DNA of 9,464 nucleotides from Candidatus Heimdallarchaeota archaeon. GTDB taxonomy: Archaea; Asgardarchaeota; Heimdallarchaeia; Heimdallarchaeales; Heimdallarchaeaceae. The translations under genes were made by a program, and so were the position numbers. The notes under the pieces are model-generated. The model searched no databases. It saw only the letters and a program-made list of their open reading frames with translations, and was not told the origin of the DNA. Positions within the stretch are counted from its first letter, which is position 1. Each line of letters opens with the position of its first letter. This document shows positions 1-6,786 of this stretch, piece after piece. The stretch spans positions 1 through 9,464 of the forward strand of contig JAEOTK010000271.1 in the NCBI GenBank assembly GCA_016839875.1, written 5' to 3'.

Positions 1-900
1 AGATTCTGAATTGGTTCGACTCCAGACATTAGAATCAACTCTATACCACCAGGTGTCATCTCCAACACTATCATCAAGAGGAGTACTACCTCCAAACATT
101 ATACATACTTCATTTCTAGAATCATAAGCCCAGGCTGAAGAGGAAATTCCTCCCCAAGGTCCATCAGAAGTGGCATTTTCCCAGATATTAGAATCCAAAT
201 TATACCACCAAGTATCACTAGAATATACTTGAGTTTGTAGATTCCCCCAAACAGTTGAAGCAATACCACCAAAAATTACAGCTTTATTGTTTTGAGAATC
301 AAATACCATGTTATGACCCCTAGTTGCCAAAGGATACGTTTTTGGTTTCAGATTAGTCCATATATTGGAATTGCAGTCATATGACCAAGTATCATTATGA
401 AAAACATCACCAAGAGCTCCTCCAAGCAAAATAACTCTATCATTAATAGAATCATACACCATATTATGTCCAGTTCTTGCTGAAGGTGCAGTAGGGGGTA
501 AAACTCTAGCCCAAGAATTGGTTGAAAAATCAAAAATCCAAGTCTGATTGGAAGCTTCACCTTTACTTCTCATCCCTCCAAACGATACTATTTTTTCGGA
601 TTCAGAATCGTACACCATTTTTGTTTCGTATGATCCAAATGGCGAATTTTCTGTTTCTATCTCCTGCCATTCATTTGTAGAGTGATCATACAACCAAGTG
701 TCAAAAAGAAACTCTCCATCAGAATTCTTACCACCATATACAAGGATTTTATCATTAGTAGAATCATATATCATTGAATGTCCAATTCTCTCTTTAGGAT
801 TTGCTGCAGAAACCTTAGTAGAAAAGGAAATACTCAGAGAAAAGAGGGATATGAATATCAACAAAGAAACAAAAAATCCGAATATTCGATTATTTCTCAT
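1..900 (-). CDS. Secreted kelch-repeat beta-propeller protein (third copy), C-terminus beyond window
   Basis: The reading frame is open from the ATG at 900 to base 1, giving 300 codons with no stop, so the 3' end lies outside the window. Residues 1-33 form a signal peptide: MRNNR, a hydrophobic stretch at about 6-26, then a VSAA cleavage-like site. Kelch blades follow with the pattern YDS..(N/E)..VxxxGG, a loop, (D/Q)TWxYD.xTNxW. The (D/Q)TW elements are at residues 67, 119, 170, 229 and 282, so five blades are visible and a sixth is expected outside. The protein is homologous to the two complete kelch proteins in this window but clearly more diverged, with longer loops in blades 4 and 5. It starts 67 nt downstream of the NosD-type gene and is probably co-transcribed with it. 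No GGTGA-type ribosome site precedes it; the region just upstream is purine-rich (GAGAGAAGAAAG). Ligand and partner cannot be told from sequence. Confidence 0.88.
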   Translation of the reverse strand, partial: MRNNRIFGFFVSLLIFISLFSLSISFSTKVSAANPKERIGHSMIYDSTNDKILVYGGKNSDGEFLFDTWLYDHSTNEWQEIETENSPFGSYETKMVYDSESEKIVSFGGMRSKGEASNQTWIFDFSTNSWARVLPPTAPSARTGHNMVYDSINDRVILLGGALGDVFHNDTWSYDCNSNIWTNLKPKTYPLATRGHNMVFDSQNNKAVIFGGIASTVWGNLQTQVYSSDTWWYNLDSNIWENATSDGPWGGISSSAWAYDSRNEVCIMFGGSTPLDDSVGDDTWWYRVDSNVWSRTNSES

Positions 901-967
901 AATTTCTATATATTACTTTCTTCTCTCTTTAGTTTTTCTCTCAAATCTGAATTATTTTATCAAGTTT

Positions 968-2743
968 TCAAGGCCATGGATCAGTTACTAAAGGATAAAG
1001 ATCAATAGAACCTGTAGTACCATCGATTGCATAAGTTCCTGATACCCAATTACTCCACCAATTTCCCTCCATTAGTACTGAATTGTACCATGTGTTATTA
1101 TAAGCTGAATCATATCCTTGACTAATACCTGCAGGATTGTTATCTCGAAAACTATTATGATAAATAACGGTACTATTACTAAAACTTGCTAGATACACAC
1201 CATACCTTGTGTTTTCAGAAATAAGGTTGTTATGTATAATGTTGTTAATACATTCAATGTAGATTTTTGAAGAAAATAATATTCCATGCTCTACATTATT
1301 TGTTATTATATTATAGGAAACATTGGTGGACTTTGCTCCGTTAAGAATTATACCGTGACCATTTTGACTCAAGGTGTTATTTATAACAACGACATTACTT
1401 GAATCACTCACTCCTATACCTGCTTCATGGTTATTAACACATGTGTTGTTTTTTACTTCATTATTTTCAGAAAACCCGATATGTATTCCCATTGAAAATC
1501 CTGATTCACTACAATAATTATTAGATACATTAGTATTCCAGCAAAAATCAGGATCGATCCCTACCCAATAATTTTGATTACAGCTGTTATTATCTATAAC
1601 CGAATCATTGCAGTTATACAAATAGATTCCACTTAAACCATTAGAATCATAAAAATTGTTAGCTATTGTAACACTGTTACTATGATATAAGGATAATCCA
1701 TGATTTGGGTTATAGGAATCTGTATTATTTGAAATAAATGCGTTGTGACAATAATAGAAGCTTGTGCCAAGAGTACTTAAATTGTAAGTGTTCTCCAAAG
1801 TTATATTTTGACAATTAACAAAAAATGATTGTCCATCGCTTGTTTCGTTAATGATAAAATCATTAAGATTAGTGTAAAAACCAAGTGGTTGTTCGTTAAC
1901 ATAATTTTCTAGAACTGTAAATGAGAGGAAATATTCAGGAGTGAAACTTTTAAAATCTGTGTACTCACTTAATGTCACTATATTTCTTATATCCTCAAAT
2001 ATAAGGATATTATGATAGAAATCATTATTTGAAATAATTGAACCTTCAGAATCATCTATAGAGAGTCCTGAAGCTCTATTTTCAGTTAGATTATTATTTT
2101 GAATTTCAGATTCAATTGATTTACTAAGAACTATACCATGACCATTATTATCAACGCATAGGTTTTCAGTGATAGTTGAATTATCTGATTGAAAAATAAA
2201 TATTCCATTTCCTAAGTTAATTCCATTGTCATTTTGTCCAGTATTATTTTTACAAGTATTCATTGAAATAATACTATTTGGAGATTCTATAATATTAATC
2301 CCGTTTTCTTTTCTATTGTTGTTGCAGATATTGTCTTTGATAAGAGAGGAAGGTGAATCAATAACATAGATCCCATTAAAGGCGTTATCACTACAAATAT
2401 TATTTATAATACTTGCAGTTCCTTCTGCTGTATTTGAAACATAAATAGCAGTATTTCCAGCTTTGATTTCACAGTTCCGAATTACGAAATGTTTAGTTGT
2501 ATCTGTAATGTAAATACCTCTAGCACTGGAGGTTTCAATAATATAATCCTCTATTAAGTAGGGATCATCAGCTGTACCTCTTCCTGGAAAATTATAAGCT
2601 CTAAAATCCCTATCTCCCCAAATTACTATTATACCATCTACTTTCTTTTCTCTAAATACTACTAGATAAACTGTTGTGAATATAGATAGTGCTAATAGAA
2701 CTGAAATTGATATTCCTAATATCATCTTCTTACTTATTTTCAT
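968..2743 (-). CDS. NosD-type right-handed parallel beta-helix surface protein
   Basis: This 591-residue protein is probably held outside the cell by an N-terminal signal anchor (hydrophobic residues about 8-30, then FREKK). A conserved entry segment, FPGRGTADDPYLIEDYII at 52-69, is typical of archaeal NosD/PbH1 proteins. Short Asn-rich coils follow (patterns such as NNxxxxNxxGIxI and SxxxxIxxN), in two blocks at about 75-245 and 330-540. They are separated by a non-coil insert (about 246-320, ENYVNEQPLGFY) that often interrupts this family. The C-terminal cap carries NNTWYNS, GNWWSNW and YPLVTDPWP. Many N-x-S/T sequons fit a glycosylated surface protein. Family members act in carbohydrate binding or cleavage, adhesion, or, for NosD itself, copper-enzyme maturation; nothing here allows a choice. 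It follows the winged-helix gene by 76 nt and precedes a kelch gene by 67 nt, without an obvious terminator, so one transcript is likely. The ATG at 2743 gives a correctly placed anchor; no strong ribosome site is seen. Confidence 0.85.
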   Translation of the reverse strand: MKISKKMILGISISVLLALSIFTTVYLVVFREKKVDGIIVIWGDRDFRAYNFPGRGTADDPYLIEDYIIETSSARGIYITDTTKHFVIRNCEIKAGNTAIYVSNTAEGTASIINNICSDNAFNGIYVIDSPSSLIKDNICNNNRKENGINIIESPNSIISMNTCKNNTGQNDNGINLGNGIFIFQSDNSTITENLCVDNNGHGIVLSKSIESEIQNNNLTENRASGLSIDDSEGSIISNNDFYHNILIFEDIRNIVTLSEYTDFKSFTPEYFLSFTVLENYVNEQPLGFYTNLNDFIINETSDGQSFFVNCQNITLENTYNLSTLGTSFYYCHNAFISNNTDSYNPNHGLSLYHSNSVTIANNFYDSNGLSGIYLYNCNDSVIDNNSCNQNYWVGIDPDFCWNTNVSNNYCSESGFSMGIHIGFSENNEVKNNTCVNNHEAGIGVSDSSNVVVINNTLSQNGHGIILNGAKSTNVSYNIITNNVEHGILFSSKIYIECINNIIHNNLISENTRYGVYLASFSNSTVIYHNSFRDNNPAGISQGYDSAYNNTWYNSVLMEGNWWSNWVSGTYAIDGTTGSIDLYPLVTDPWP

Positions 2744-2819
2744 CCGATTCTACCCTTACATACTTCAATACGCTTTTCAAATGATAGATTGTGTTTTGAT
2801 GCAACTATCGTGAAACCAT

Positions 2820-3836
2820 TCATTCAACCACTCTCCTACCTTCTTTTGTGATATACACTCGGAACTCTCTCCCCCATTTCTCTTTTGTAATAAGCCCTTG
2901 TTTCTCAAGAGCTGTGAGATTTCTTGATATTTTTGATTTTGTATATTCTGTTGCTTCTATCAGTTCTTTCTGTGAAATCCTCCCTTCATTTTGATTTACA
3001 AGTTTTAATATTAAGCTCTGATCATCTGTAAGATATACTTTCCCTATCTCTTTCTTTACCTTGCTTTCTCTTCTTCGCATAAACCAATATACGGTGATAG
3101 CTCCTCCTATCAAACCCACAATCAAGATTACTGCTACCACCCAGCTCTTTATTGGTGGAGAGGGAGGTTCATCGAAAAATATTATGAAATTAATTTCTGT
3201 ATCTTGTTCTAGATTGTTAAATTCCCAAGTCAGATAGATTCTATTTCCTGTTGGATCTTCTGTGGCATTTACAGGCAAACACGGAGGAGGTCCATGTTCA
3301 TCTTCATGAAGGAAAGAATTACTTGGTAGTCTGATTGTAACTATTTGATATTCAGTGAAGTAGTTTATGAAAGAATTATACGAAAACAGATAGAAAGCAG
3401 GTTTTCCAGCTGTGAAATCTAATTCTATGTCCAAATTATAGCTCATTTTGAAATAATAGGTTTGGTTTGTTCCAATAGAATATCTGAAATTGATTTGCAT
3501 TAATCCTAAGTAGTCTATTGGCACATAATCTAAATCCTCTTCTCTGTCTTCAATAGTTAAATTTGAAAAAGGTTGATCAAGTAGAAATTCAATATCAGAT
3601 ATAGGTGAAACTTGCTTATTCTCTATAGTAATTTCTTCGATAACTGTGATACTTTCAGGAGTTTCTATATCTATTCTAATCTCATGTTTTTTGAATATAA
3701 TTGGAAAGGAATTAGAAAGAGAAATATCATCTGAATCATATACTAGAGCTTGATTCATTGCCAAATTACCAATAGTTAGAACTATAGTGAAAATGAAAAC
3801 TATGGATACTAAACGGAAACAATTTCTCTTATTCAA
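2820..3836 (-). CDS. Membrane-anchored winged-helix regulator with extracellular sensor-like domain
   Basis: This 338-residue protein has four parts. A signal peptide or first membrane segment covers about 8-30. An extracytoplasmic, beta-rich domain covers about 40-225 (ESITVIEEITIENK, then alternating hydrophobic strands and a Pro-rich EPPSPP stalk). One transmembrane helix lies at about 231-253, closed by RRRESKVKK. A cytoplasmic winged helix covers about 268-337, with turn and recognition helix around SQKELIEATEYTKSKISRNL and wing REFRVYITKEG. The order matches archaeal one-component membrane regulators, such as the haloarchaeal proteins with an outside domain and a MarR/TrmB-like HTH. The proposed role is to sense an external or envelope signal and bind DNA at the membrane; targets are unknown. 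The start is TTG: no in-frame ATG exists between the upstream stop and residue 27, and TTG gives an intact signal sequence. It lies about 107 nt after the stop of the upstream kelch gene, with an oligo-T tract between, so it likely begins a transcription unit with the NosD-type and third kelch genes. Confidence 0.85.
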   Translation of the reverse strand: MNKRNCFRLVSIVFIFTIVLTIGNLAMNQALVYDSDDISLSNSFPIIFKKHEIRIDIETPESITVIEEITIENKQVSPISDIEFLLDQPFSNLTIEDREEDLDYVPIDYLGLMQINFRYSIGTNQTYYFKMSYNLDIELDFTAGKPAFYLFSYNSFINYFTEYQIVTIRLPSNSFLHEDEHGPPPCLPVNATEDPTGNRIYLTWEFNNLEQDTEINFIIFFDEPPSPPIKSWVVAVILIVGLIGGAITVYWFMRRRESKVKKEIGKVYLTDDQSLILKLVNQNEGRISQKELIEATEYTKSKISRNLTALEKQGLITKEKWGREFRVYITKEGRRVVE

Positions 3837-3859
3837 TACTAAAACTGTATTCTTTTTGG

Positions 3860-3867
3860 ATTAAAAA
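3860..3867 (-). promoter_or_regulatory. TATA-like element for the membrane regulator gene
   Basis: On the minus strand the sequence reads TTTTTAAT, preceded by a purine-rich stretch (AGAAATTC) where a BRE would lie. Its centre is about 27 nt from the TTG start codon. That spacing resembles the one at the aminotransferase and would give a leaderless message. The match to the archaeal consensus is only moderate. Confidence 0.35.
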
Positions 3868-3893
3868 GAATTTCTCTGAAATCTGATATTCTT

Positions 3894-3910
3894 AAAAACA
3901 GAAAAAAAAA
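3894..3910 (-). terminator. Oligo-T terminator after the second kelch gene
   Basis: Read on the minus strand, a pyrimidine-rich stretch after the kelch stop ends in nine T residues (3910-3902) and a further five (3898-3894). Archaeal RNA polymerase commonly stops at such T tracts without a hairpin. This separates the kelch gene from the regulator gene that follows. Confidence 0.5.
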
Positions 3911-3943
3911 GAAAGGAATGAAAGAAAATACATTCTTTGGTTC

Positions 3944-5137
3944 TTATGTTGAATTTCTTCTAATTATCATTAATACAGCTAAAAAGCTCAATGAGATAAC
4001 TACAGGGAAAATAAACTGTAGAGTAGGTTCAGGTGTTACTTCTGGTTTAGGCATTTTGGTCCAGTTGTTGAAGTCATAGTCAAACACCCATGTATCATCT
4101 AAGAAATTGTAAGGATCATCTCCTGTATTTCCTCCAAAAAGAACTATTTTCTCGCTTTCAGAATCATAAGCCATTGACTGTGCTCTTCCTTCTAAATCAC
4201 CATCTGGATTAAGTTTTGTCCAATTCATTGTGTTGGTATCAAATGCCCAAGTTTCATGATCAATCTCTGTTGGTTGTAGATGAGTATATCCTCCAAACAG
4301 AATTGTTAATTCATGTTCTGAATCATAAGCCATTTTATGACCAATCCTTGGAGATGGACTAACCGAGGGAGTAACATTGGTGAATGTATTTGTATTATAA
4401 TCAAATGTCCATGTTTCACCGAGATATCTTCCTCCAGTTGGATCATCGTACATGTCATCATCAGTTGAACCTCCAAATAGTACAACTAAATCATTAGCAG
4501 AATCATATGCAGTACCAGAAAATTGATAATTTAATGGATAAGTTGCAGTAGTAATGTTGGTCCAAGTATCAGCATTATAATCAAATGCCCAGGTATCATT
4601 ATACCTCAAAGTGATTCCATCTGGATTGGTATCAAAGTGTAATCCACCGCCAAACAAAATCACTACATCTGATTCTGAATCATATTCCATTTGACCATAC
4701 TCTCTTATCGGAGGAACAGTAGTAGTAGCAATTTGTGTCCAGGTATTTGTAGTGTAATCATACACCCAAGTTTGATCAGAAGCCACATGATCATCATAAT
4801 TTCCATTAAAGGAGATAACTTTATCTGATTCAGAATCATAAGCCATTCTAGTATCTGAGGGATAAGGAGTATTTTCTGTAATCATTCTTGTCCATTCATT
4901 TGTGTCAACATCATAGGTCCATGTATCCCAAACCCGACCTTCAGAACCTGTAATTATAGAACCTCCATACATTACCATTACGTCATTCACTGAATCATAG
5001 ACCATATTATGGTATATCCTTTGTTTCGGATAATCAGCGTTTATTTGAATTGAAGAACTAATAGTCAAGAATAGTAAAGAAGTAGCGATAAATAATGCAA
5101 AAATAATTCTTGTTTGTTTGTTTTTTGTGTTTTTCAT
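3944..5137 (-). CDS. Secreted six-bladed kelch propeller protein with C-terminal membrane anchor (copy A)
   Basis: The 397 residues begin with a signal peptide (about 1-34: basic MKNTKNKQTR, then a hydrophobic core to ISSSIQINA). Six kelch repeats follow. YDS elements are at 47, 100, 152, 211, 271 and 324, each followed by a hydrophobic strand and GG, and (D/E/Q)TW at 71, 122, 181, 241, 295 and 348, then N.W. Six repeats would close one propeller. In blade 2 the usual Gly-Gly is Asn-Gly (residues 111-112). A Pro/Glu spacer (PKPEVTPEPT) leads to a C-terminal hydrophobic helix (about 374-392) ended by RRNST, which resembles archaeal surface-protein anchoring or sorting tails. The expected place is outside the cell, tethered to the membrane. 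Kelch propellers bind proteins or glycans; the ligand is not predictable. The protein is a close paralogue of the one encoded at 6532-5336. The start is fixed by GGTGA 4 nt upstream of ATG and by the intact signal peptide. Confidence 0.9.
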   Translation of the reverse strand: MKNTKNKQTRIIFALFIATSLLFLTISSSIQINADYPKQRIYHNMVYDSVNDVMVMYGGSIITGSEGRVWDTWTYDVDTNEWTRMITENTPYPSDTRMAYDSESDKVISFNGNYDDHVASDQTWVYDYTTNTWTQIATTTVPPIREYGQMEYDSESDVVILFGGGLHFDTNPDGITLRYNDTWAFDYNADTWTNITTATYPLNYQFSGTAYDSANDLVVLFGGSTDDDMYDDPTGGRYLGETWTFDYNTNTFTNVTPSVSPSPRIGHKMAYDSEHELTILFGGYTHLQPTEIDHETWAFDTNTMNWTKLNPDGDLEGRAQSMAYDSESEKIVLFGGNTGDDPYNFLDDTWVFDYDFNNWTKMPKPEVTPEPTLQFIFPVVISLSFLAVLMIIRRNST

Positions 5138-5141
5138 TTTT

Positions 5142-5146
5142 TCACC
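5142..5146 (-). promoter_or_regulatory. Ribosome binding site GGTGA of kelch copy A
   Basis: GGTGA on the minus strand lies exactly 4 nt before the ATG at 5137. It can pair with the CCUCC/UCACC end of archaeal 16S rRNA. The same spacing recurs at the other complete kelch gene and at the peptidase gene. Confidence 0.65.
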
Positions 5147-5183
5147 ATAAAAAAGCTATGAAAGCTTTTCTAGATTTACAAAG

Positions 5184-5223
5184 ATTTTCAAAATACTTGA
5201 AATGTTGGTGGATATTAATATAG
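5184..5223 (-). promoter_or_regulatory. Conserved kelch upstream region with palindrome and TATA-like box (copy A)
   Basis: Positions 5184-5214 match 6579-6609, upstream of the other complete kelch gene, at 27 of 31 bases. The block contains the 11-bp palindrome ATTTTCAAAAT (5184-5194) and the core AATGTTG. Directly upstream on the minus strand is CTATATTAA (5223-5215), a plausible TATA box. A start about 25 nt downstream would fall beside the palindrome and leave a leader of about 55 nt carrying the GGTGA site. The conservation is seen directly. The promoter and operator roles are inferred. Confidence 0.45.
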
Positions 5224-5265
5224 AACTATCATAAAACTTTATGTAACTTTACTCATACGAAGCTT

Positions 5266-5295
5266 TCAAGCCCAGGGATCAACAATCAGAGGATA
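5266..5295 (-). pseudogene. Remnant of a NosD-type gene: last ten codons (YPLIVDPWA, stop)
   Basis: On the minus strand, codons 5295-5266 read YPLIVDPWA followed by TGA. This is the same end as YPLVTDPWP of the full-length NosD-type protein at 2743-968, and the DNA also matches there (shared pattern TCAAG-CC--GGATCA). Upstream the frame crosses a T7 run and reaches a stop at about 5331-5329, with no recognisable beta-helix coils. Almost the whole ancestral gene is therefore gone. It ends 128 nt before the kelch gene at 5137, the same order as in the intact NosD-kelch pair. Confidence 0.7.
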
Positions 5296-5297
5296 AG

Positions 5298-5304
5298 AAA
5301 AAAA
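5298..5304 (-). terminator. Oligo-T terminator after kelch copy B
   Basis: Seven T residues on the minus strand lie about 32 nt after the stop codon at 5336, within a pyrimidine-rich stretch (CTTCTATTTTTTTCTTATCC). This fits archaeal intrinsic termination of the upstream kelch gene. It directly adjoins the NosD tail remnant. Confidence 0.4.
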
Positions 5305-5335
5305 TAGAAGGGATAAATGAAGCCATTCTTATGAT

Positions 5336-6532
5336 TTATTTTGATCTTCTTCTAATGATTACTAAAATTGATAAGAAACTCAACGATATTACAACTGGTA
5401 GAATTAGTATAGGAGTTTCCTCAGGTGTGATTTCTGGGATTGGCATCTTTGTCCAGTTATTGAAATCGTAATCAAACACCCAGGTATCATCAAGGAAATC
5501 AAAAGGTTCATCTCCTACACTTCCGCCGAAAAGTATTGTTTTCTCACTCTCTGTATCATAAGCCATTGAATAAGCTCTTCTTTCAAGATTACTAATAGGA
5601 TTTAATTGAGTCCAATTCATTGTGTTTGTATCAAACGCCCAAGTTTCATGATCTATTTCAGTTGTTTGCAGATGCGTAAATCCACCAAAGGCAATGAGTA
5701 CTTTATGTTCTGAATCATATACCATGCTCATTCCTGTTCTTGGAGAAGGACCGTAGTTTTTTGTCATATTGGTCCATATATTGCTCTTATAATCATAAGT
5801 CCATGTTTCTCCATGATATTTATCACCAGTCGGATCAGTATAATAATCCCTATTATTTGAACCACCAAATACAACTATTAGATCATTATCTGAGTCATAT
5901 GCAGCACTACTAAATTGATAGTTGTTTGGATAAGTTGCTGAAGTGATATTTGTCCAAGTATTCGAATTATAATCATATGACCAGGTATCATTAAATCTCC
6001 AAGTAATATCAGATGCTGGATTACTATCTCTATGTAAACCTCCACTTATTAAAATTACAACATCGGATTGAGAATCATAAACCATTAATCCATATTCTCT
6101 CATATATGGTTTAGTGGAAGGAGTAACTTGAGTCCAAGCAGCAGTAGAATAATCATAAATCCATGTTTGATCAGAAACAATATGATCTGAATGTATACCT
6201 CCAAAGGATATTACTTTCTCTGATTCTGAATCATAAGCAATTAAAGCATCTGATGCATAAGGTGAGACCCCTGAACCTATTTGTTTCCATTCATTTGTAT
6301 TGTAATTATATTCCCAAGTTTCAAAATTCAATTCTGGAGGGTCTCCAGAAGCAGTGTGTCCTCCATACATTATAACTCTATCATTTACTGAATCATAAAT
6401 CATTTGATGAAGTATTCTCTCTTTAGGATAAGCAGCTTTGATCTGAACTGAGGAAATAATAGTGAGGAATATTAAAGAGGAAATAATTAGCAAGGAGATA
6501 ATTATTCGGAATCTTTTTTGTCTAATTTTCAT
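5336..6532 (-). CDS. Secreted six-bladed kelch propeller protein with C-terminal membrane anchor (copy B)
   Basis: I place the start at the ATG at 6532, not the farther in-frame ATG at 6586. The shorter form has GGTAA 4 nt upstream, begins with a normal signal peptide (MKIRQKRFR plus hydrophobic core to about residue 29) and gives 398 residues, matching the 397 of copy A. The longer form would add 18 residues before the signal peptide. Six repeats are visible: YDS/YDT near 47, 100, 152, 212, 272 and 325; (E/D/Q)TW at 71, 122, 182, 242, 296 and 349. The tail is a TPEETP spacer, a hydrophobic helix (about 374-393) and RRRSK. It is very close to copy A, above all in blades 5-6 (both have HETWAFDTNTMNWT and DDTWVFDYDFNNWTKMP), and differs most in loops. 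Blade 3 has ISGG where copy A has FGGG. It is expected on the outer face of the membrane. It lies downstream of a NosD remnant. Confidence 0.9.
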   Translation of the reverse strand: MKIRQKRFRIIISLLIISSLIFLTIISSVQIKAAYPKERILHQMIYDSVNDRVIMYGGHTASGDPPELNFETWEYNYNTNEWKQIGSGVSPYASDALIAYDSESEKVISFGGIHSDHIVSDQTWIYDYSTAAWTQVTPSTKPYMREYGLMVYDSQSDVVILISGGLHRDSNPASDITWRFNDTWSYDYNSNTWTNITSATYPNNYQFSSAAYDSDNDLIVVFGGSNNRDYYTDPTGDKYHGETWTYDYKSNIWTNMTKNYGPSPRTGMSMVYDSEHKVLIAFGGFTHLQTTEIDHETWAFDTNTMNWTQLNPISNLERRAYSMAYDTESEKTILFGGSVGDEPFDFLDDTWVFDYDFNNWTKMPIPEITPEETPILILPVVISLSFLSILVIIRRRSK

Positions 6533-6536
6533 ATTT

Positions 6537-6541
6537 TTACC
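6537..6541 (-). promoter_or_regulatory. Ribosome binding site GGTAA deciding the start of kelch copy B
   Basis: GGTAA on the minus strand, one base from the GGTGA seen at copy A and at the peptidase, sits 4 nt before the ATG at 6532. The identical spacing supports this start over the ATG at 6586. Confidence 0.5.
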
Positions 6542-6578
6542 AACTGAAAGCTTCAACAGCTTCACAAAATACATGAAT

Positions 6579-6620
6579 ATTTTCAAAATATTTTAAATGT
6601 TGTTGAATACTTTTTTAAAA
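6579..6620 (-). promoter_or_regulatory. Conserved kelch upstream region with palindrome and TATA-like box (copy B)
   Basis: Positions 6579-6609 match 5184-5214 at 27 of 31 bases, including the palindrome ATTTTCAAAAT (6579-6589). On the minus strand TTTTAAAA (6620-6613) lies at the place where copy A has its TATA-like box. The predicted transcription start falls near the palindrome, giving a leader of about 55-60 nt. The third kelch gene lacks this block. Function is inferred from conservation and position only. Confidence 0.42.
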
Positions 6621-6658
6621 CTTTTTAGAAATTCATATAATTCTGGTATTTGTATTAT

Positions 6659-6772
6659 TCAAAGCCAAGGATCAACAACTAAAGGATAAGGGTCTACTGC
6701 ATTTGCAGTACCATCAACATTATAACTCCCTGCTACCCACTCATTCCTACCGTATGAAATTTTCTTGCTCAT
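6659..6772 (-). pseudogene. Remnant of a NosD-type gene: 37-codon C-terminal cap
   Basis: From an ATG at 6772 to TGA at 6659 the minus strand encodes 37 residues. Their last 28 or so align with the end of the full-length NosD-type protein: NEWVAGSYNVDGT and YPLVVDPWL here against SNWVSGTYAIDGT and YPLVTDPWP there. The DNA of the final 32 bases matches at about 26 positions. The first nine residues do not align, and the frame meets a stop at 6790-6788, inside the aminotransferase TATA box. So the beta-helix body has been deleted and the break lies close to that promoter. No ribosome site precedes the ATG. A translated microprotein is possible but less likely than a relic. It ends 126 nt before kelch copy B. 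Confidence 0.72.
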
Positions 6773-6786
6773 TTTTGAACGTTTAA

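Noticed and set aside
348..1008. Short ORFs at 348-560 (minus strand) and at 698-991 and 778-1008 (plus strand)
   Set aside because: They lie within or across the third kelch gene and the NosD 3' end in other frames and have no domain-like sequence. The kelch frame (900-1) explains the region.
6163..6375. Plus-strand 70-codon ORF
   Set aside because: It is antisense to kelch copy B, without a ribosome site or recognisable protein pattern.
3944..6532. CRISPR-like or satellite repeats suggested by recurring GAATCATAAGCCATT
   Set aside because: The repeats are coding: they encode the AYDSES element of successive kelch blades, are spaced by one blade and vary as protein repeats do.
6533..6586. 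Extended start of kelch copy B at 6586
   Set aside because: It would put 18 residues before the signal peptide and runs through the conserved non-coding upstream block. The ATG at 6532 has the ribosome site and matches copy A in length.
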